A stretch of DNA of 22,594 nucleotides from JALYXS01 sp051003795 (GCA_051003795.1 JBPCKZ010000190.1:1-22594); one strand, 5' to 3'. Counted from the stretch's first letter, positions 14,496 to 22,544 are shown. A program made the numbers and translations. Notes: generated from the letters alone by a model not told the origin.

Positions 14496-16118
14496 CTAGT
14501 GCGCGGTCTTGAGTTGCAGCTTGCGCTGCCTCATCCATCGCATGCGTCCCTGCTGTTCCTGATACAGCGTTCCAAAGCCGGCCCAATAATAACCGCCGAC
14601 GAAAAGAGACAGGAACGGGATCGAAAGGAAGTTGCCGGTCTGAATCGCGAAGATTGTCATGTAGAGGAAGTATGTGCCGCAGAGAATTTCCAGGTAAGGC
14701 AGCCAGCCGCTTCGGCCGCGGTATTTCTTCTGTTTCGTGTCGCGCTCCGTCTTGCGCGCGCCTGTCCCCTCGATCGCGAACTTCGGCGTGCGCACGAAAC
14801 CGGTCTCCACGCCCAGCAGCGCTTCGAGCACGGCGCGCGTGTTGATAAGAGTCAGCCCAACTCCCACCGCCATCAGCATCGGCAGCATCAGCAGCGATCG
14901 TTTCCAATTCTTGGGATACAACTCCCGTTGCGCGATCACATAGAAGGCCGAAATCGACCAGAACGACGCCACGATCAATGGAAAATCGATCAACACCATC
15001 TGGAACGGACCCATATAAAACCGTACGATCATCACCGGCAGCATCAGCGCGGAAACGACGATCATCAGCGGATAAGAAATATTGGGAGTGAGGTGCAGAA
15101 AAGCTTCGAGCTTCACGCGAAACGGAATGTTCGCGCGCAAAATCGACGGCAGGAGCTTTTTGGCGCACTGCGTCAATCCCTTTGCCCAACGCGATTGCTG
15201 CACTTGAAAACCGTGAATTTCGACCGGCAATTCCGAAGGACAATCGAGACCCGGCATGTAAACGAAACGCCAGCCCTTCAATTGCGCCCTGTAGCTCAGA
15301 TCCGAATCTTCGGTAAGCGTGTCGTGCTGCCATCCGCCGGCGTCGTCGATCGTCGCGCGGCGTAGAATGCCGGCGGTTCCGTTGAAGTTGAAGAAGTGCC
15401 CGGCGCGCGAACGGGCGCCGTGTTCCAGGATGAAATGGCCATCGAGCAGCATGGCTTCGACTTCCGTCAGGAAATTGTAATCGCGATTGAGGTAGCTCCA
15501 ACGCGTCTGCACGACGCCGACTTTCGGGTCGGCGAAATGGTCGATGGTTCGCAGAAGGAAATCCGGCGGCGGAATGAAGTCCGCGTCGAAGATGGCGACG
15601 AACTCACCGGTAGCCGTCTTCAATCCTTCCTGCAACGCCCCGGCTTTGTATCCTTCGCGATTGGTCCGGTGCCGGTATTCGATGGGGAAGCCGAGCGAAC
15701 GATAGCGCTCGACCAGCGCGCCGGCGAATTCGTGCGTATCGTCGGTTGAATCGTCGAGCACCTGGATTTGCAGTAGGTGCTTGGGATATTCGATCTTCGT
15801 GACCTCGTCGATGAGGCGCTCGACTACGTAGCGTTCGTTGAAGAGCGGAAGTTGAATGGTGACGGGCGGCAGGCTTTCGAAATGTACCGCCGGCTGATCG
15901 ACGCGTTTTTTGCGGTGCTTGAAATACGTGCGGATTATGTCGTAGCGATGCAGGCCATAGATGGAAAGAATTCCGAGCACGGTGAAGTATGGAATGAGCA
16001 TGGCCCAATCGAACCAGTTCAGCCGGTGAATATCGGAAAACGTGTTGTCGGAAAGATTAAACAAGCGCGATGAGGCCGTGCTTGCGAATAGCGCGAAGGG
16101 AGGAGAGGTGAAGAACAT
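14496..16118 (-). CDS. Processive family 2 glycosyltransferase (cellulose/mannan synthase-like)
   Basis: The protein has 540 residues and resembles CslA-type beta-glucomannan/cellulose synthase-like inner-membrane enzymes. One membrane segment (about 38-57) precedes the GT-A domain, and four to five follow (about 345-366, 372-395, 408-428, 473-495, 498-517). The catalytic set is complete: LDDST (121-125), DAD (178-180), TED (269-271) and QQSRW (307-311). The substrate is a nucleotide sugar and the product probably a beta-linked polysaccharide, possibly exopolysaccharide or cell-wall glycan. There is no PilZ domain and no BcsB-type partner nearby. It is the first gene of a minus-strand group with the PLP enzyme and zinc-ribbon gene, a grouping that may be incidental. 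A TAAAAT -10-like sequence (16149-16154, reverse strand) lies upstream without a convincing -35. Confidence 0.9.
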   Translation of the reverse strand: MFFTSPPFALFASTASSRLFNLSDNTFSDIHRLNWFDWAMLIPYFTVLGILSIYGLHRYDIIRTYFKHRKKRVDQPAVHFESLPPVTIQLPLFNERYVVERLIDEVTKIEYPKHLLQIQVLDDSTDDTHEFAGALVERYRSLGFPIEYRHRTNREGYKAGALQEGLKTATGEFVAIFDADFIPPPDFLLRTIDHFADPKVGVVQTRWSYLNRDYNFLTEVEAMLLDGHFILEHGARSRAGHFFNFNGTAGILRRATIDDAGGWQHDTLTEDSDLSYRAQLKGWRFVYMPGLDCPSELPVEIHGFQVQQSRWAKGLTQCAKKLLPSILRANIPFRVKLEAFLHLTPNISYPLMIVVSALMLPVMIVRFYMGPFQMVLIDFPLIVASFWSISAFYVIAQRELYPKNWKRSLLMLPMLMAVGVGLTLINTRAVLEALLGVETGFVRTPKFAIEGTGARKTERDTKQKKYRGRSGWLPYLEILCGTYFLYMTIFAIQTGNFLSIPFLSLFVGGYYWAGFGTLYQEQQGRMRWMRQRKLQLKTAH

Positions 16119-16178
16119 TTAGCTTCGGCCGTCTCCGACCGTTTTTACATTTTAGCGCGTTCGGGGGTGGTGTACTTC

Positions 16179-16207
16179 TTGACGTTCCCAGGAACTTGGA
16201 ATATCCT
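16179..16207 (+). promoter_or_regulatory. Sigma-70-type promoter for the Oar-like receptor
   Basis: TTGACG (16179-16184), a 17-bp spacer and TATCCT (16202-16207) make a good housekeeping promoter, 22 bases before the receptor ATG. A GGAAAG ribosome binding site lies just before the ATG. Confidence 0.65.
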
Positions 16208-16229
16208 CGCATGATCGGGGATTGGAAAG

Positions 16230-19200
16230 ATGAACAAACAGATCCTACTTGCCGTTTCCGTACTTCTCTCGCTGACGCCGCTCGCGCCGGCCCAGACAAC
16301 CGGCGCGGCTACGCTCGTAGGTACCGTGACCGACACGACGGATGCCGTAATTCCGGGCGTCAAAGTAATTGTCGTGAACAGGGAAACCGGCTTCACGTTC
16401 GATGGCGTGACGAACACCGAGGGTTCCTACTACATCCCCTATCTCCGACCGGGCATTTACAGCCTGACGATCGAGGCGGCGGGCTTCAAGAAGTATGTTC
16501 GCCAGGGAATCGAGCTGCGCACCAATGAGCAGCCGCGCATAGACGTGAAACTGGAGATCGGCAGCGTCTCCGAATCGGTTGAGGTAAGCGCCGCCACGCC
16601 GCTGCTCGAGACGGAAACCGCCACGTCGGGCGGAATCATGGAAGGCGAAACCATCGTCAAGATCCCCATTATGCAGAAGCTCACATTCCGCGTTCTGCCA
16701 TATCTGCCGGATACGCAAGTGATCAACGGGCTGCATTTAAATGGACAGCGCGAGCGCGCGATGGGCTATAACCTCGACGGTCTCGGCGCGAAGGAACCCG
16801 TTACCGGCGCCGTTGGCTCAACCAATCGCGTGGTTACGTCGAGCATCGACGCGGTGCAGGAAGTGAAAGCGTATGCCACCGGAATGCCCGCCGAGTTTGG
16901 GCACACCGCCGGCGGCGCGCTTTCCGTTATTTTTAGGAGCGGCACCAATCAGTTGCACGGCAGCGCCGAAGACCGGTTTTTAAACAATACGACGCTACAC
17001 CGCGACTATTTCGATATTCAAAAACCGCCGCCCGAGTCGTACCACGAAATCACGGCCGTGGTCAGCGGACCGGTGCGGATCCCCAAACTCTATAACGGCA
17101 AGGACAAGACGTTTTGGCTGTTCGGGTACGAGACGCATCACGAGAACGCTTCCGAAACTTTCATCGGCGACGTGCCCACCCCGGACATGTTGAACGGCAA
17201 CTTCAATTTTCTCGATCCTTCGGGGAAGCAAGTCGGAAATACCATTTACGACCCGGCCACTATCCGGCAATTACAGAACGGAACGTGGACGTCCGATCCG
17301 TTCCCGGGAAATATTGTTCCGAAGAACCGGTTCGATCCGGTCGCGGTCAATTTCCTGTCGCACAATCCTTTTACTCCGTCGAATACCGCGGCGGGATTCG
17401 TGGATAAGCTCGGCCCCCACCAGGACCTTATCGCTCCGACTAAATATGGTTCGTTCCGGACTCGTTGGGATGCCAAAATCGATCACGCCTTCAGCGACAG
17501 GCACAAAATTTTCGGACGCTACTCGCAGGCACACCATACCTCCTATCGCGATCGCCTGGTGAACGAAGCGGCTTGGCGGTTGATAGATCCGAACGCGATA
17601 CCGTTTCCGATCGACCAACCGAACATCGTGATCTCGGACACGTTTACGTTTACTCCCACCTTGATCAACGAATTCCGCGTCGGCTTTAACCGGCGGCAAA
17701 CCACCAAAAGCCCCGATGCTTCCAACCAGAATTGGGCTCAACAGTTGGGAATTCCGGGCGTAAGCGGAATCAGTTTCCCGTTCTTTGTCCCGAGCGGAAG
17801 CTCCCCGACGACGATCATTCCCGCGGTTAGTAACACGCAGACGTACTATCGCACCGGGCCTGGAGGCGAGTCTTCGGAAGTGTGGGAGGACCTTCGGGCG
17901 CAGGAGAACCTGACCAAGGTTTGGGGCCCGCACACCATAAAAGGCGGTTATGAAATTTTGCGGACCCGCTATAACGTGCTCAACGAAGCCCTGCCTTCGG
18001 GCAAGTATTTCATGAGCGGAACCGAACTTCCCTTCTCGACGGCGGGAACCTCGGGCAACGACTTCGCGGATCTTCTGCTCGGCACTGTCGGCCAGGCGCA
18101 GTTTAGCCAGGCGCTCGCGACCTGGCTGCCGCGATGGTGGAGCCACGCGCTCTATCTACAGGACGACTGGAAGCCGCTCCGGAATCTGGCGATCGATTAC
18201 GGGGTTCGCTGGTCTTACGAATCGCCGTATTCGACAAAGTATGGGCAGCAATCCGAATTCGATCCGGCGTCGATCGATCCCGTGACGGGCCGGCTCGGCG
18301 CCATCGTGCATCGTCCGGGATCGCTCTCCAAGAGCCAGTGGAACAATTTTCGGCCGCGCATCGGGCTTGCTTACAATTTTCGCCCGAACCTGGTGTTCCG
18401 CGGCAATTTTGGAATCATCACGCAGGACTTGTTCATGACGACTCTTGGCCAAAACTTTGAGGAATATCTGGCTTCGGCGGCGGTGCAGGCGCCCGTCGGC
18501 GATCCGCGGCCCGCGTTCCGGCTATCTCAAGGGCCGGGTACGGCGAATTTCAAAGTCGCTTCCAACGGAAGCGCTCCGTTTGTCGGAACGAATTACTCGA
18601 GCCGGAGCGCGTCGTGGATAGATCCCAACATCCGTTCGCCTTACATCATGAACTGGTCGAGCGGGTTCCAATGGGAATTTATGGCGAACCTGCTGGTCGA
18701 AGGCATTTACCAGGGCTCGGCGGGCGTGGGCCTGCTTAACAATTGGGACGTCAATGTGGTCCCGCTCAACGTATCCGGCGATTACGCCACGCTCGATAAC
18801 ATCCGCCGGAATTACCAGAACTTCAAACCGTATCCGCAGTTCGGCTCCATCCAGCTCTATTCGAATTTTGGTCACAACACATATCACAGCGCGACCGTTC
18901 GAATGGAGCGAAGATATCATAACGGCCTGTTCGTGAACGGCTTCTACACGTGGTCCAAGAACTTAACCGATGCGGATGCCGACGGCGCGACGGGCGGCGT
19001 CACATATTACAACCGGCGCCTCGAAAAGGGGCGGTCGAATTTCGACATCTCGCATCGTTTCGTGGGAACCTTCATTTACGAGCTTCCGGTTGGGAAGGGC
19101 CGCAAATTTCTGAATAGCAGCCGGTCGTTGGACTCGGTGTTTGGCGGCTGGGACCTGACGTTTTCGCAGACACTGCAAAGCGGGCCTCCGATCACGGTGA

Positions 19201-19673
19201 CGTTTGCCGGCGCGCCTTCGACCCCCTATGCGCCGGGCCAGCCATATGTGTGGCTGCCAATGCAGCAGCGGCCCAATCAGATTCTTCCAAACGATCAGGC
19301 GCAAGTTCAGGGCTGGACCATCGGCCCTAACCGGCTCCCCACGAACCTGCAAAACCCGTATCTGAATGCGGCGGCTTTCGCCTACCCGGCGCCGTTTACA
19401 TCGGGCACGCTTGGCCGGAATACGCTGACATCTCCGGGATTGATTTGGGCGCAAACGTCGTTATCGAAGACGTGGACTGTCCGGGAGCGCTTCCGCGTGA
19501 TCGCCCGTTGGGATTTCAATAATCCCTACAAGCACATCAACCTCAGCGATCCGAACCGCGTGTATAACGTCTCGACTCTAAATACTTTCGGGCGGTTCAC
19601 GGGCACGCGCGGCAGTTTCAGCGACGTGGGCAGCCGCACGCACTCGGTGTTAGTCGGACGGATCGAGTGGTAA
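16230..19673 (+). CDS. Oar-like TonB-dependent receptor with carboxypeptidase-regulatory domain
   Basis: This 1147-residue outer-membrane protein has a signal peptide (NKQILLAVSVLLSLTPLAPA, cleaved near AQ22). It is followed by a carboxypeptidase regulatory-like/CNA-B-type domain (about 25-115: VGTVTDTTDAVIPGVKVIVV, then GSYYIPYLRPGIYSLTIEA), a plug-like domain (about 125-240, with VQEVKAYATGMPAEFGHTAG) and a long beta-barrel to the C-terminus, which ends in the aromatic residue of VGRIEW. Such Oar-type proteins occur in dozens of copies in Acidobacteria such as Solibacter and are thought to take up plant or microbial glycans or other large substrates, or to aid adhesion. The substrate is unknown. 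It is monocistronic, with its own promoter upstream, and converges with the anti-sigma gene seven bases downstream. Confidence 0.93.
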   Translation: MNKQILLAVSVLLSLTPLAPAQTTGAATLVGTVTDTTDAVIPGVKVIVVNRETGFTFDGVTNTEGSYYIPYLRPGIYSLTIEAAGFKKYVRQGIELRTNEQPRIDVKLEIGSVSESVEVSAATPLLETETATSGGIMEGETIVKIPIMQKLTFRVLPYLPDTQVINGLHLNGQRERAMGYNLDGLGAKEPVTGAVGSTNRVVTSSIDAVQEVKAYATGMPAEFGHTAGGALSVIFRSGTNQLHGSAEDRFLNNTTLHRDYFDIQKPPPESYHEITAVVSGPVRIPKLYNGKDKTFWLFGYETHHENASETFIGDVPTPDMLNGNFNFLDPSGKQVGNTIYDPATIRQLQNGTWTSDPFPGNIVPKNRFDPVAVNFLSHNPFTPSNTAAGFVDKLGPHQDLIAPTKYGSFRTRWDAKIDHAFSDRHKIFGRYSQAHHTSYRDRLVNEAAWRLIDPNAIPFPIDQPNIVISDTFTFTPTLINEFRVGFNRRQTTKSPDASNQNWAQQLGIPGVSGISFPFFVPSGSSPTTIIPAVSNTQTYYRTGPGGESSEVWEDLRAQENLTKVWGPHTIKGGYEILRTRYNVLNEALPSGKYFMSGTELPFSTAGTSGNDFADLLLGTVGQAQFSQALATWLPRWWSHALYLQDDWKPLRNLAIDYGVRWSYESPYSTKYGQQSEFDPASIDPVTGRLGAIVHRPGSLSKSQWNNFRPRIGLAYNFRPNLVFRGNFGIITQDLFMTTLGQNFEEYLASAAVQAPVGDPRPAFRLSQGPGTANFKVASNGSAPFVGTNYSSRSASWIDPNIRSPYIMNWSSGFQWEFMANLLVEGIYQGSAGVGLLNNWDVNVVPLNVSGDYATLDNIRRNYQNFKPYPQFGSIQLYSNFGHNTYHSATVRMERRYHNGLFVNGFYTWSKNLTDADADGATGGVTYYNRRLEKGRSNFDISHRFVGTFIYELPVGKGRKFLNSSRSLDSVFGGWDLTFSQTLQSGPPITVTFAGAPSTPYAPGQPYVWLPMQQRPNQILPNDQAQVQGWTIGPNRLPTNLQNPYLNAAAFAYPAPFTSGTLGRNTLTSPGLIWAQTSLSKTWTVRERFRVIARWDFNNPYKHINLSDPNRVYNVSTLNTFGRFTGTRGSFSDVGSRTHSVLVGRIEW

Positions 19674-19680
19674 TAGCCGG

Positions 19681-20460
19681 CTACTCCCGAACCAATCGCA
19701 GAAATTCCCGCAACTCGCTAGGGTTGAGATCCGATATCGCCCAATACGTTGTGCCCGATTGCACCCAATGAAGCATGTGATAACCTCTGCTGGAAGACTC
19801 CTTGACCCCTTGATCGCCCTCCGCCGTAGAAGGCCAGACAAACAGATTGATCACGTGTTGCCTTCGCCGATAGACCAATGCGGCAATGGGCTTGTCTTGA
19901 ATATAGTCCAGGCGCCCTCCCTCCAAAACGAATCCTTGTTTTGACAAATCTTTTACTTCCGGCGAAAAGTCCAGCTTGCCGCGAAACCATGGTTTCACGG
20001 TGTGTTGATCGGAAGACGGCACGTCCGTAAGGTGGCTTGCCATCAGCGAGCGCACATGGTCGGCGACAATCTCCCGTGCCAGCAGATCGTTCGCTTGCGG
20101 ACGCGATAAGCCGGGCACAAGGTACCAAGTAAGAGCCGCTAAGAGAGCGAGCGCGGCCGCGATTCCGCCGAACCGGATCCACCGCACGGGCGAAGGCAAT
20201 GCGCGGGGTTTGACCTCCGTGTCGATCTCAGTTGGAACCGTTCCCGCCAATACGGAATGTATGCGCCGCGGCAAACCGTCGGGAACGGGATAGTAGAGCG
20301 AGCCGTCCCGCATTGCGGCGCTGAGCGCACGCCAATTGCCGTGTTCCCGCGCGCAATCCGGGCACCCTCCTACGTGATCCTCGATCTCCATGGCCCGGAC
20401 CAGATCCAGTTCCCCATCGAGGTAAGCGTGAATCAGAGCCCGGCTATCTTCACAGCTCAC
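19681..20460 (-). CDS. Transmembrane zinc-finger anti-sigma factor
   Basis: The protein has 259 residues. The cytosolic N-terminus carries an anti-sigma zinc finger (zf-HC2/ZAS, HxxxCxxC: H29, C33, C36, with C3 nearby) that should bind and hold the ECF sigma factor encoded just before it. One membrane segment (about 97-117: FGGIAAALALLAALTWYLVP) leads to a periplasmic domain of about 140 residues containing DQHTVKPWFRGKLDF, GFVLEGGRLDYI and ALVYRRRQHVINLFVWP. Related domains occur on anti-sigma factors classed as transmembrane transcriptional regulators (COG5662). This exported part is the likely sensor, so the signal would be outside the cytoplasm. The ATG overlaps the sigma-factor stop (ATGA, 20457-20460), so the two are coupled. 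Confidence 0.9.
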   Translation of the reverse strand: MSCEDSRALIHAYLDGELDLVRAMEIEDHVGGCPDCAREHGNWRALSAAMRDGSLYYPVPDGLPRRIHSVLAGTVPTEIDTEVKPRALPSPVRWIRFGGIAAALALLAALTWYLVPGLSRPQANDLLAREIVADHVRSLMASHLTDVPSSDQHTVKPWFRGKLDFSPEVKDLSKQGFVLEGGRLDYIQDKPIAALVYRRRQHVINLFVWPSTAEGDQGVKESSSRGYHMLHWVQSGTTYWAISDLNPSELREFLRLVRE

Positions 20461-21044
20461 GTGGCCTCCTGATTCATGCGATTCACAACCGATTCCTGAA
20501 GCCGCTTGCGCGCTCGTGCCAACCGGGACATTACCGTGCCTATCTGTAAACCGGAGATTTCCGCGATCTCTTTGTACGATAACCCCTCCAGTTCGCGTAG
20601 GACCAACACTTCCCGGAACTCAAGCGGCAGTTCCTCGAGCGCTTGCTTAAGCGACCGATTGTCATATTTCCGAAGCAGCATGGTTTCCGGCGTACACGGA
20701 TTTTCATTGCCACTGTGCAGTCCTTCGTCGAAAACTGCCGTAGGTTCTGCAGGCCGATTTTGCCGCAGCCACGTGTAGCAGGTATTTCTAACAATGGTGA
20801 GCAGCCAAGGCCTGCTGTTGCCGCCATGGAAACCGCCAAAGAATCTGAGGGCGCGCAAACTGGCTTCCTGCACCACATCTTGCGCATCCTGCTCGTTACG
20901 CGTTAACCAGCGCGCCAGATTATAAGCGGCGGGCAGATGCGGAAGTACGGATTGTTCGAAACGCTCGAGCTCGGTTGGTTCCGGCGGCACGCGGGCGCGG
21001 GTCAGCCGCTTTTGCACCTCATGCAGTTTAGACTCGCCGGCCAC
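20457..21044 (-). CDS. ECF-type RNA polymerase sigma factor
   Basis: Region 2 (about 28-96: PAAYNLARWLTRNEQDAQDV, then RPWLLTIVRNTCYTWLRQNR) binds the core enzyme and the -10, and region 4 (about 132-184: LEELPLEFREVLVLRELEGL, then SYKEIAEISGLQIGTVMSRL) binds the -35. From the GTG at 21044 the protein has 195 residues. If the promoter element at 21030-21057 is real, transcription starts near 21022 and the true start is a later GTG, at 21017 or 20990, giving 186 or 177 residues; the region 2 core stays complete. The gene is coupled to the anti-sigma gene and divergent from the metallophosphoesterase gene, its likely target. It probably controls its own transcription. Confidence 0.93.
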   Translation of the reverse strand: MAGESKLHEVQKRLTRARVPPEPTELERFEQSVLPHLPAAYNLARWLTRNEQDAQDVVQEASLRALRFFGGFHGGNSRPWLLTIVRNTCYTWLRQNRPAEPTAVFDEGLHSGNENPCTPETMLLRKYDNRSLKQALEELPLEFREVLVLRELEGLSYKEIAEISGLQIGTVMSRLARARKRLQESVVNRMNQEAT

Positions 21045-21057
21045 CCTTTTTATTCCC
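21030..21057 (-). promoter_or_regulatory. Predicted ECF promoter of the sigma/anti-sigma operon
   Basis: On the reverse strand, CGGGAATAAAA (forward 21048-21058) contains the -35-like GGGAAT (21052-21057). After a 16-bp spacer comes GAGTCT (21030-21035). The same 11-mer faces the other way at 21094-21104. The ECF assignment is inferred from this duplicate and from position. The predicted transcription start is near 21022. Confidence 0.55.
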
Positions 21058-21090
21058 GTCGCTCAATTTAACACAAGCCGAAATGGAATC

Positions 21091-21116
21091 GCGCGGGAAT
21101 AAAACTCATCCCGCGC
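21091..21116. repeat. Inverted repeat spanning the metallophosphoesterase promoter
   Basis: GCGCGGGA (21091-21098) and TCCCGCGC (21109-21116) form a perfect 8-bp inverted repeat with a 10-base centre. It covers the -35 element and the spacer. It could bind a second regulator, or form a cruciform in DNA; being upstream of the predicted transcript, it is not a terminator for this gene. Confidence 0.5.
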
Positions 21117-21122
21117 CGGTAT
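21095..21122 (+). promoter_or_regulatory. Predicted ECF promoter of the metallophosphoesterase-cupredoxin operon
   Basis: CGGGAATAAAA (21094-21104) contains GGGAAT (21095-21100), followed 16 bp later by CGGTAT (21117-21122). The predicted start near 21129 leaves a leader of about 28 bases holding AAAGGAG (21144-21150) before the ATG at 21158. The -35 is identical to that of the divergent sigma gene; the -10 hexamers share GT at positions 3-4 and the final T. Confidence 0.6.
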
Positions 21123-21157
21123 GGGATGCGACGGGCAAATTAGAAAGGAGAACGCGA

Positions 21158-22132
21158 ATGAAAACATCGGTGGATCGAAGATCCTTCCTGCGAATCGCCG
21201 GGAGTTCTCTGGGCATTGGCGCCTTGTATCGCGTTGCGCCCCTCTACTGCGCCGGCGACACGATGAGTCAGTTGGGCAGAGCCAACGGCGAACGCGTTAC
21301 GCCCTTCTCCTTTATTCAGATCAGCGACTCGCACGTAGGTTTTCATGGGCCGCCGGACCCTCTCGGAACCAAGGCGTTCGAGCGCGCCGTCGAGACGATC
21401 AACGCCTTGCCGCATCAACCCGATCTCATCTTATTTACCGGGGATCTGATCGACGACAGCGAGTATTCGGACACAAACAAAAAGCACCTGAAGTTGTTCC
21501 GTGAGATCTCGCGGGGACTGAAGGTTCAGAACATCAAATACGTTCCGGGGGAGCACGACGCGGGTCTGGACGGCGGCGAGCTCTTTCGGGAGGCCTTCGG
21601 CGAAACGCACTATTCATTCGATCATCGCGGCGTACACTTCATCGCTCTCGATAACGTGTCGCGCGGAAGGCCCGAAGTGGGGCCGGACCAGATCGCCTGG
21701 TTGAAAAAAGATCTGGCCCGGTTCCCGAAAACCGCGCCCATCGTCGTCTTCACGCATCGACCGTTGTTCGACCTGAAGCCGCATTGGGAGTGGTTCACCG
21801 TCGATGGAGATACCGTGATGAACGCTCTGGAACCTTACCAGAATGTGACGGTGCTTTACGGGCATATCCACACGGAGCACGTGCGGGAAATCGGGAATGT
21901 GAAGCACTATGGAGCGCGGTCGCTTATTTTCGCCTTCCCCGATGCCAAGGCGGAGGGCGACAAGAAGCCTCGTCCATTTGACAAGGCGCAGCCTTTCAAG
22001 AATTTGGGAATCCGCGAAGTAGGAGTGACGGGCGCGAGTATGCCATTAACCATTCACGATACCGAGCTTACAATGCGCGAGTTTTCCGGAACTAATGGCA
22101 TTCAACAGATATTGAAGGAACCTAAGATTTAA
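21158..22132 (+). CDS. Tat-exported calcineurin-like metallophosphoesterase
   Basis: The ATG at 21158, with AAAGGAG seven bases upstream, gives 324 residues; an earlier ATG at 21083 would add 25 residues before the signal and lacks a ribosome binding site. The N-terminus VDRRSFLRIAGSSLGIGAL is a twin-arginine signal, so the enzyme should act outside the cytoplasm, folded with its metals. Motifs in order are DSH (57-59), GD (95-96), GEHD (131-134), FTH (H200) and GHIH (235-238). These form a two-metal phosphoesterase site, except that the usual GNHD/E Asn is Glu132. The substrate (phosphomonoester or diester, possibly lipid or nucleotide) is unknown. It shares a transcript with the cupredoxin gene, 14 bases downstream, and probably depends on the divergent ECF sigma factor. 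Confidence 0.9.
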   Translation: MKTSVDRRSFLRIAGSSLGIGALYRVAPLYCAGDTMSQLGRANGERVTPFSFIQISDSHVGFHGPPDPLGTKAFERAVETINALPHQPDLILFTGDLIDDSEYSDTNKKHLKLFREISRGLKVQNIKYVPGEHDAGLDGGELFREAFGETHYSFDHRGVHFIALDNVSRGRPEVGPDQIAWLKKDLARFPKTAPIVVFTHRPLFDLKPHWEWFTVDGDTVMNALEPYQNVTVLYGHIHTEHVREIGNVKHYGARSLIFAFPDAKAEGDKKPRPFDKAQPFKNLGIREVGVTGASMPLTIHDTELTMREFSGTNGIQQILKEPKI

Positions 22133-22146
22133 TCCAAGGAGCATCC

Positions 22147-22506
22147 ATGAAATTCAAGAACGATTGGACATTAGTTATATCGACCGGGCTTCTCGCCATT
22201 TTCGTCGTTTATGCGACGGCGGCCGAAGAACCTCGCGTAGTAACCATCGGCGCTAGCAAATTTCAGTTTTCTCCGTCTACGATCACCTTGAAAAAAGGCG
22301 AGCCGGTCAAGCTGCAACTAACCAGCGAAGACATCACGCACGGCTTCCTGGTGAAACCTTTGAAAATCGAAACCGATATCGTTCCCGGCAAAACCACCGA
22401 GCTTACCATCACTCCGCAAACCGCCGGAACGTTTCGCGCAATTTGCGATCACTACTGCGGTCCCGGCCACGGTGACATGCACATGACGGTCATAGTGACC
22501 GAATGA
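22147..22506 (+). CDS. Membrane-anchored cupredoxin with a CuA-type site (COX2-like)
   Basis: This 119-residue protein has AAGGAG five bases before the ATG. An N-terminal hydrophobic stretch (about 8-26) acts as a signal peptide or membrane anchor. The cupredoxin fold (about 28-119) contains CDHYCGPGHGDM at 100-111, giving C100, C104, H108 and M111. H65 (DITHGF) lies 35 residues before C100, the same spacing as in cytochrome c oxidase subunit II (H161, C196 from memory). A complete binuclear CuA site is therefore predicted, though the protein lacks the two-helix subunit II membrane domain and no oxidase genes are adjacent. It may carry electrons or bind copper in the periplasm. It is likely co-expressed with the metallophosphoesterase. 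Confidence 0.9.
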   Translation: MKFKNDWTLVISTGLLAIFVVYATAAEEPRVVTIGASKFQFSPSTITLKKGEPVKLQLTSEDITHGFLVKPLKIETDIVPGKTTELTITPQTAGTFRAICDHYCGPGHGDMHMTVIVTE

Positions 22507-22544
22507 TGCGGCAGGATGTTGTTCTCGAGCGGCATTGTGGCGCG

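Noticed and set aside
14418..15365. Long plus-strand ORF (315 codons) opposite the glycosyltransferase
   Set aside because: It lies antisense to a complete GT2 gene with all catalytic motifs, has low-complexity His/Arg/Gln-rich sequence and no recognisable domain; it is a GC-rich shadow frame.
14473..15501. Minus-strand ORF of 342 codons inside the glycosyltransferase
   Set aside because: It is a same-strand alternate frame of the GT2 gene, Arg-rich and without domain features.
17271..18146. Minus-strand ORF of 291 codons inside the Oar-like receptor
   Set aside because: It is antisense to a clear beta-barrel protein; composition is typical of an antisense shadow.
19674..19683. Perfect palindrome TAGCCGGCTA between the receptor and anti-sigma stop codons
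   Set aside because: It has no loop and no T-run, and is only 10 bases; it cannot be supported as a terminator and probably reflects the two stop codons lying close together.
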